In this document: piece by piece, positions 42,212 through 46,812 of the stretch
Position numbering within the stretch: position 1 is the stretch's first letter
Layout: every line of letters starts with the position of its first letter
Origin: JAFAVZ01 sp036009105
GTDB taxonomy: Bacteria > Acidobacteriota > Thermoanaerobaculia > Gp7-AA8
DNA: 46,812 nt
Direction of reading: 5' to 3'
Assembly: GCA_036009105.1 (NCBI GenBank)
Contig: DASYMJ010000027.1
Coordinates: 1-46,812, forward strand
Made by a program: the position numbers and the translations under genes
Notes under the pieces: model-generated
Told to the model about the DNA's origin: nothing
The model's input: only the letters and a program-made list of their open reading frames with translations
Database searches by the model: none

Positions 42212-43389
42212 CGCGAAGCCTCGGTGAGGATGCGCTCCCAGTTCGCCAGGGCCACGGGCGGCGCGAAGCGCTCTTCGTACAACGCGCGGCCGCGGCTGCC
42301 CATCTCGTTCGCCTTGGCGCGATCGGCGGCGAGCGAGCGGATGCCCTCAACGAGCGCGGTCACGTCGCCCGGGTCCACGGCGATGCCGATGCCGTGCTCG
42401 CGCACCATGGCGGCGAGCTCTCCCGCGCCGATGCAGAGCACCGGCCGGGCGACGGCCAGGATTCCGTAGAACTTGCTCGGCACGATCAATCCATCGAGTG
42501 CTGGTTGCAGGGTAACGAAATGCGCGTCGGCCGCGGAGAGACTTTCGCCCAGCTGCTCGCGCGGCGCATAGGGCCGGAAGCTGACGTTGCCCAGCTCGCG
42601 CGTCGCCTCGCGCACGACCGCCAGCTGCGCGCCGCCTCCGGTGAAGACGAACTGCACCTCGGGCAATGCGCGGATCGCGCCGACGATGGTCTCGAACTCG
42701 TGCGCCCGCCCGAGGTTGCCGGAGTAGGCGATGGTGAAGCGGTCGTCGGTGCGCGGATGGGGGCGCAGCGCGGCGTCGGCCCAGTTGTGCTGCACCTCCA
42801 TGCGGGGCGCGTTCAGACGCCGGGCCATCCCGTCGCTCAGAACGACGTTCGTGCGTGCCCGGCGCAGCGACCAGTCGCGCACGCGCTTCAACACGCCCGG
42901 CCCTTTCACGCCTAACGCGGTGGCGACCTCGGGGAACACATCCTGCGACCAGTTCACCACCCGATTCGAGGCGAGCGTGGCGACGAAGGAGAGCAGCGGC
43001 GGATCGGTCAGGGCCACGATGATCGCCTCGCGCTCGCGCCGCATGGCCAGGAACGCGGACCAGTAGAAGGTGAGGTAATCGACGGCCCGGCCGGGCAACC
43101 ATCCGCGGCCGAACCGCGTCGACCAGACGCGCGTGATCTGAACATTGGCGCTCCCCTCTCCCCGCCGCGCGGGGAGAGGGTGCTCGAAGAGGGGGGGAGG
43201 GAGGCTCACCATCTCGCGTGAAGCCAGTTGCGCGGAGGCGTCGTCGTAGCGCTGCCGGCTGGTGATCGCGCCGACCTTCCAGCCCCGCGATGCGAGATGG
43301 AACGCGAGGTCCGACACCATCTGGCTAGTGGCCGAGTGGTCGGGATGGAAATAGCGGTTGACGAAGACGACCCGGGGCTGCTCGCTCAT
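42208..43389 (-). CDS. GT4-family glycosyltransferase (WcaI-like)
   Basis: 393 residues from ATG 43389, which overlaps the previous stop. N-terminal VFVNRYFHPDHSATSQMVSDLAFHLASRG and the later TIAYSGNLGRAHEFETIVGAIR and IVPSKFYGILAVARPVLCIG match GT4 transferases of the WcaI/WbuB type, often acting on colanic acid or O-antigen intermediates. It works on the cytoplasmic face; sugar unknown. Part of a coupled run with neighbours on both sides. Confidence 0.87.
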   Translation of the reverse strand: MSEQPRVVFVNRYFHPDHSATSQMVSDLAFHLASRGWKVGAITSRQRYDDASAQLASREMVSLPPPLFEHPLPARRGEGSANVQITRVWSTRFGRGWLPGRAVDYLTFYWSAFLAMRREREAIIVALTDPPLLSFVATLASNRVVNWSQDVFPEVATALGVKGPGVLKRVRDWSLRRARTNVVLSDGMARRLNAPRMEVQHNWADAALRPHPRTDDRFTIAYSGNLGRAHEFETIVGAIRALPEVQFVFTGGGAQLAVVREATRELGNVSFRPYAPREQLGESLSAADAHFVTLQPALDGLIVPSKFYGILAVARPVLCIGAGELAAMVREHGIGIAVDPGDVTALVEGIRSLAADRAKANEMGSRGRALYEERFAPPVALANWERILTEASR

Positions 43390-44138
43390 CGCCGCGTGAG
43401 CTCCCAGGAGAGAATGCACTCCGCGAGCACCCGCTCCAACACATAGCGCAGCCCGGCGAAGCCATCGAGGAACAGCCGCTTCACGAAGAGCGTCTGCACC
43501 AGCACCGCGAAGGGCGCCACCACCCGCAGCTTGCGGATGCGCGCCGGGAAGTTGAGGGAGCGCGGATCGGCGGTGCGCAGCTTCTCCGCCTCCTGCCGCA
43601 TGTACTTGCGCTGCCTCTCCACGAAGCGTCCCAGGGACTTGCGGTCGTCGTGGATGATCGGCGCCTGCAGCCGCTCCACCCGTCCCGGCACGCGGACGCG
43701 ATGCGCGTGGCCGTCCTGCATCACCGCGCCGTTGTGGCGGCGGAAGAGGACGATGCGCGGCGGATAGAGCGTCGCGCGCAGCCGCTTGCCGTTCACGGCG
43801 TACTGGAACGGGATCTCGTAGGCGTCGACATCGTCCGGCGGACGCAGCGCGGCGAGCGCGCGGATCAGTTCATCGGTCACGAAGTAGTCGGCGTCGAGGA
43901 GCATGACCCACGGCGTGTCGGCCTGGGCGATGCCGTAGTTCGACTGCCCGGCGAGCGTGTCGAAGGGCCGCTGCACCACGCGCACGTTGTCGAAGGTCCG
44001 GGCCATGTCCACCGTCCGGTCGGTGCTGTGGCTGTCGATGACCACTACTTCCGTGGCCCACTCCAGCTGCCCCAGGGTGCGCTCGATGTTGTCTTCCTCG
44101 TCGCGGGTGAGGATCAGCGGCGTGATGTGCTCGAGCAT
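43386..44138 (-). CDS. GT2-family glycosyltransferase (WaaE/KdtX-like)
   Basis: 250 residues from ATG 44138. TPLILTRDEEDNIERTLGQL, VVVIDSHSTDRTVDMAR, and LLDADYFV (metal site) are the WaaE-like GT2 signature; the C-terminus carries FVERQRKYMRQEAEK and an amphipathic end. Such enzymes add a sugar to lipid-linked intermediates. It overlaps the GT4 start upstream by 25 nt and the WcaI-like gene downstream by 4. Confidence 0.88.
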   Translation of the reverse strand: MLEHITPLILTRDEEDNIERTLGQLEWATEVVVIDSHSTDRTVDMARTFDNVRVVQRPFDTLAGQSNYGIAQADTPWVMLLDADYFVTDELIRALAALRPPDDVDAYEIPFQYAVNGKRLRATLYPPRIVLFRRHNGAVMQDGHAHRVRVPGRVERLQAPIIHDDRKSLGRFVERQRKYMRQEAEKLRTADPRSLNFPARIRKLRVVAPFAVLVQTLFVKRLFLDGFAGLRYVLERVLAECILSWELTRR

Positions 44139-45217
44139 CGCTCGTATACCTCCTCCATCTGCGCCGCGACGCGCGGCCAGGTCAGTTCCCGCTCCACCAG
44201 CGCGCGGCCGTTCCGCCCCAGCTGCGCGCGCAGCGCCGGATCGCGCAGCAGCGAGGTGAGCGCGGCGCGGAAGTCGTCCGCCATCACCCCGGCATTGGCG
44301 AACGCGACGTGCTCCGCCAGGCCGACTTCCGGCGAGAGCACGACCGGCGTCTCCATCATCATCGCCTCCACCACCGCGTTGCCGAAGTTCTCGGAGAGCG
44401 AGGGCAGCGCGAAGATGGCGGCCCTCGCCAGCAGCTCCCACTTCGCCTGGCCATGCAAAGGCCCGAGGAACACCACGTCCTTCCCCTCGGCCCGCTTGCG
44501 CAGAGCGGGGGTGAGGTTCTCCTCATCGTTGCCGGCGATCTCCAGACGGGCGCCGTCCGGCAGCGCATCGATCAGCCGGTCGAGGCCTTTCTTCCAGTTG
44601 ATGCGGCCGAGGAAGGCGATGGTGTTTTCGTCGCGCGTGACGCCGGGCCGCGGCACGAGCTCGATGCCGTTCGGCACGACGGCGGGATGGGGGATGGGAA
44701 GGTGGACGTGCTGCGCATCCTGCAGCTCGCGGTGGGAGGTGAAGTGGATGGCCGCCGCGTTTTTGAAGTTGCGGCGCTCCACCAGTTGCAGCCAGGCCGT
44801 CTTCACCGCGCGGCTCTTCCGCCGGATCAGCTCCGGCACGAGCATCCCCCGCGGCGCGATCAGGTAGGGCACGCCCCGGCCATGCGCCGCGCGCGCCGCG
44901 GCCGTGGTCGGCCAGAGGAAGACGGAGTGCAGATGGACGACGTCGAACGCGTGGACATCGCGCAGCGCGCGTCCCATGGGCGGCGACCAGTAGAGCCGTG
45001 GAAACGAGGAGGGGAAGTAATGGACCTGCACGCCGTCCAGCTCGACCGGCCGGTCCAGCGGCACCTCGCTCACGCCGGGGCCGTCGACGTTCGTGGTGAA
45101 GACGTGTACCTCGTGGCCGCGCGCCGCGAGCGCCTTGCAGAGGCCGTGCACCGCGACGATGGGGCCGCCGTAACGCGTCGCCGGGAGGTAGGTCGGGACG
45201 ACGTGGAGGAGCCGCAC
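44114..45217 (-). CDS. GT4-family glycosyltransferase
   Basis: 367 residues, GTG start. LLHVVPTYLPATRYGGPIVAVHGL opens the acceptor domain, IAPRGMLVPELIRRK and VVPNGIEL the linker, IAFLGRINWKKGLDRLIDAL and SLSENFGNAVVEAMMMETPVV the donor domain with the E-x7-E motif. It probably adds a hexose or deoxyhexose to the repeat unit. The next gene begins inside its 3' end (25-nt overlap). Confidence 0.88.
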   Translation of the reverse strand: MRLLHVVPTYLPATRYGGPIVAVHGLCKALAARGHEVHVFTTNVDGPGVSEVPLDRPVELDGVQVHYFPSSFPRLYWSPPMGRALRDVHAFDVVHLHSVFLWPTTAAARAAHGRGVPYLIAPRGMLVPELIRRKSRAVKTAWLQLVERRNFKNAAAIHFTSHRELQDAQHVHLPIPHPAVVPNGIELVPRPGVTRDENTIAFLGRINWKKGLDRLIDALPDGARLEIAGNDEENLTPALRKRAEGKDVVFLGPLHGQAKWELLARAAIFALPSLSENFGNAVVEAMMMETPVVLSPEVGLAEHVAFANAGVMADDFRAALTSLLRDPALRAQLGRNGRALVERELTWPRVAAQMEEVYERCSSTSRR

Positions 45218-45226
45218 AGCTCCTTT

Positions 45227-46618
45227 TTACACCGTTGCGGGCGTGCGGAGGCCGAGCGGCTGGGGCGCGGCCTGCGCCTTCTGCTGCGCGGCGAACTTCT
45301 CGCTCAGCGTCGCCGTGCCGAGGAAACAGCCGACGAAGAAGGCGGTGAGCAGGATGAGCACCGCATCGGAATAGGCCTGCGCCGAGACCATGAAGTTCAA
45401 GATGTTGGAGACGAGGATGGCCAGCAGGATCACCCGGATCAGCTGCGTCGAGCCGGGGAGATCGGGCGCGGCGGCGAGGCGCAGCAGCGACCGGGCCAGG
45501 ATCCAGGCGAAGAAGGCGACGGCAACCAGGCCGGGGAGGCCCAGCTCCACGGCGAGCTTGCCCAAACCGCCCTCTTGCCAGCCGACGTTCAGCTCCTTGC
45601 CGGTGAGGTGATGCACGCCCTGGGTCGCGCTGCCCAGGCCCGCGCCCATCAGGCCGTATTGCTGGAAGGTGTCCAGAAGGCCGCCCTCCAGGCGGATCCA
45701 CACCTCCTCGCGCGAGGTCACGGTGCCCTTGGCATAGACGCTGGAGCGCTCGTCGCTGGCGATGCGGGAGACGATCACCCCCATGAGCATGCCGGCGATG
45801 ACGATGGCGGCCAGCTGCGTCGTGGTCAGGCGGCGGAAGTAGCGCCACACCAGCACCAGGGCGAAGACGGCCAGCATGTAGACCGCCTTGCGCCGGCCGG
45901 AGATCAGGCAGTTCACGAAGCCCCACATCGCGACGAGCATCCACGGCCAGGTGCGCACCTTCATCCCGCCCCGCACGGCCATGCCGATGCCGATCGAGCC
46001 GAGCGTCGCGGCGTGCCAGCCCATGATGTCCGGCGCGCGGTAGAAGCCGGAGAGCATGGGGATCTGCACGCCGGGCAGGTGGCGGATGTAGAGGCCGGGC
46101 TGCGCCACCAGGCCGAGGATGGGCCAGGTGAAACCGAGGTACTCGCAGACGCAGCCGATCATGGCGATGGAGGTGACGATGGAGTAGAAGCGGAAGAAGC
46201 GGAGCAGCGCATCCTCGTCGCTCATCCAGGCGTAGCCGATGAGGACGGCGGGGAGGGGGGCGAGGTAGATGAAGAGGCTCAGGGCGGGGACTTTCCAGTA
46301 CTCCAGGCCGAAGGTGACGAGCCCCGTCACGGCGGCGAGGAAGAGGCAGATGACGATCAGGAGCATGGCCTGGGAGACGGCCCTGAAGCGGCGGGAGAGG
46401 TCGCGCAACTGGCGCTGGAGCATGGCCTGGCTGCCGAAGAGGATGGCGAAGTAGACGACCAGGATGCTGAAGGTCATCTCCGGCGGCGTGCCGGGCGTGA
46501 TCTTGCGGATGGGATCCTGCAGGACGCCGACCACCACCGCCATGAGCCAGCCGCGCCGCCAGTCGACGAGCGACACGAGGGCGGCCAGGCCGAGGACGGA
46601 GAGGAAGAGCATCAGCAT
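45227..46618 (-). CDS. Polymerase-like (Wzy-type) integral membrane protein
   Basis: 463 residues with about ten membrane helices and no signal peptide. A large periplasmic-type loop near residues 300-345 (YAKGTVTSREEVWIRLEGG...GAGLGSATQGVHH) resembles the catalytic loops of O-antigen polymerases. The family is not certain; annotation as a Wzy-type polymerase is by context and topology. It starts 48 nt from the end of the glycosyltransferase that runs off the window and is 9 nt from the next gene. Confidence 0.65.
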   Translation of the reverse strand: MLMLFLSVLGLAALVSLVDWRRGWLMAVVVGVLQDPIRKITPGTPPEMTFSILVVYFAILFGSQAMLQRQLRDLSRRFRAVSQAMLLIVICLFLAAVTGLVTFGLEYWKVPALSLFIYLAPLPAVLIGYAWMSDEDALLRFFRFYSIVTSIAMIGCVCEYLGFTWPILGLVAQPGLYIRHLPGVQIPMLSGFYRAPDIMGWHAATLGSIGIGMAVRGGMKVRTWPWMLVAMWGFVNCLISGRRKAVYMLAVFALVLVWRYFRRLTTTQLAAIVIAGMLMGVIVSRIASDERSSVYAKGTVTSREEVWIRLEGGLLDTFQQYGLMGAGLGSATQGVHHLTGKELNVGWQEGGLGKLAVELGLPGLVAVAFFAWILARSLLRLAAAPDLPGSTQLIRVILLAILVSNILNFMVSAQAYSDAVLILLTAFFVGCFLGTATLSEKFAAQQKAQAAPQPLGLRTPATV

Positions 46619-46661
46619 TGGTCGTTCTCGGGAAGCGGCATCCGTGGCCGAAACATTCCGG

Positions 46662-46690
46662 GCGATCAGCGATCAGCGATCAGCGATCGG
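46662..46690. repeat. One-sided CGATCAG heptamer array
   Basis: Three CGATCAG units and a CGATCGG unit in a row, the same heptamers as at 24033 and 26418. It lies over the end of the partial glycosyltransferase gene and encodes its last residues and stop. Confidence 0.8.
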
Positions 46691-46812
46691 GCGAGCAGCA
46701 ACCCTCTCACTTCTCCCACCAGTTTGGCAGGGATGGTCCACGGGTGGGTGGCGTGGTAGCGCGTCAGCACATTCCTCCGCAGCCTGTCCAGCACGTAGCC
46801 GGTCAGGCTCGG
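46666..46812 (-). CDS. Probable glycosyltransferase, C-terminal end (partial)
   Basis: 48 residues enter from the right edge in a single open frame: LTGYVLDRLRRNVLTRYHATHPWTIPAKLVGEVRGLLLARS then LIADR and TGA at 46668-46666. The basic, amphipathic end and its place at the head of the glycosyltransferase run suggest a glycosyltransferase, but no catalytic motif is in view. The last residues and the stop come from the CGATCAG heptamer array. Confidence 0.45.
   Translation of the reverse strand, partial: PSLTGYVLDRLRRNVLTRYHATHPWTIPAKLVGEVRGLLLARSLIADR

Noticed and set aside
44309..46759. Very long plus-strand open frame opposite the glycosyltransferases
   Set aside because: Composition is His/Arg/Asp-rich without motifs, while three coupled minus-strand genes fill the region.

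Overview
The window is a dense, GC-rich (roughly 65-80% in the lines sampled) chromosomal segment of a Gram-negative bacterium. An outer membrane is implied by beta-barrel proteins and a Wza-type exporter. The best guess is an Acidobacteriota-type organism, for example Thermoanaerobaculia. The grounds are the divergent Hfq-like protein, the kinase-TM-TPR protein, a secreted protein with HITELR-like repeats, the extensive capsule/exopolysaccharide genes and several families of intergenic palindromic repeats. This placement is inference; no rRNA marker is present. No prophage, insertion sequence or CRISPR array was seen. No stretch over 300 bases lacks a gene.

Layout. 1-6223: end of an M28 peptidase, a secreted cupredoxin divergent from a barrel protein, a small secreted Cys-rich protein, a UlaG-like hydrolase, a coupled DUF1579-like/DinB pair, a coupled AraC regulator/TMEM175 channel, and an SDR. 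6255-14201: a seven-gene, one-strand glycan operon. Six of its seven genes join a neighbour by a 1-4 nt overlap. It holds two small proteins, a GT2-GT4 fusion, a pyruvyltransferase-GT2 fusion, a PP-loop ATPase resembling MurL/QueC, a perosamine-synthase-like aminotransferase and a GT4. 14268-17147: secG, tRNA-Leu(GAG), a hypothetical gene, and biotin carboxylase with its biotin carrier. 17259-20081: a large membrane protein with a degenerate kinase domain. 20205-26612: housekeeping genes (queD-like, CBS, frameshifted sthA, apt, acylphosphatase, pcm, surE, pdxA).

26619-28369 is a lower-GC two-gene cassette (nucleotidyltransferase plus TIM-barrel isomerase-like protein) inserted between core genes; it is the best candidate for an uncharacterised accessory system. 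28430-32466: Hfq-like protein, SDR, a frameshifted secreted protein, and etfBA. 32549-46812: a second, large exopolysaccharide locus. One operon runs wza, wzc-type tyrosine kinase, cpsB-type phosphatase, TPR protein, secreted protein. It is flanked by an outer-membrane barrel gene, an O-antigen-ligase-like gene, and a coupled set of glycosyltransferases with a polymerase-like membrane protein.

The most striking non-coding signal is a set of hairpins built from tandem 7-nt units. Different loci use different heptamers but share one architecture, and two share a GTAGACC core. One array lies in frame inside the pdxA coding sequence, and another supplies the C-terminus and stop of a glycosyltransferase.
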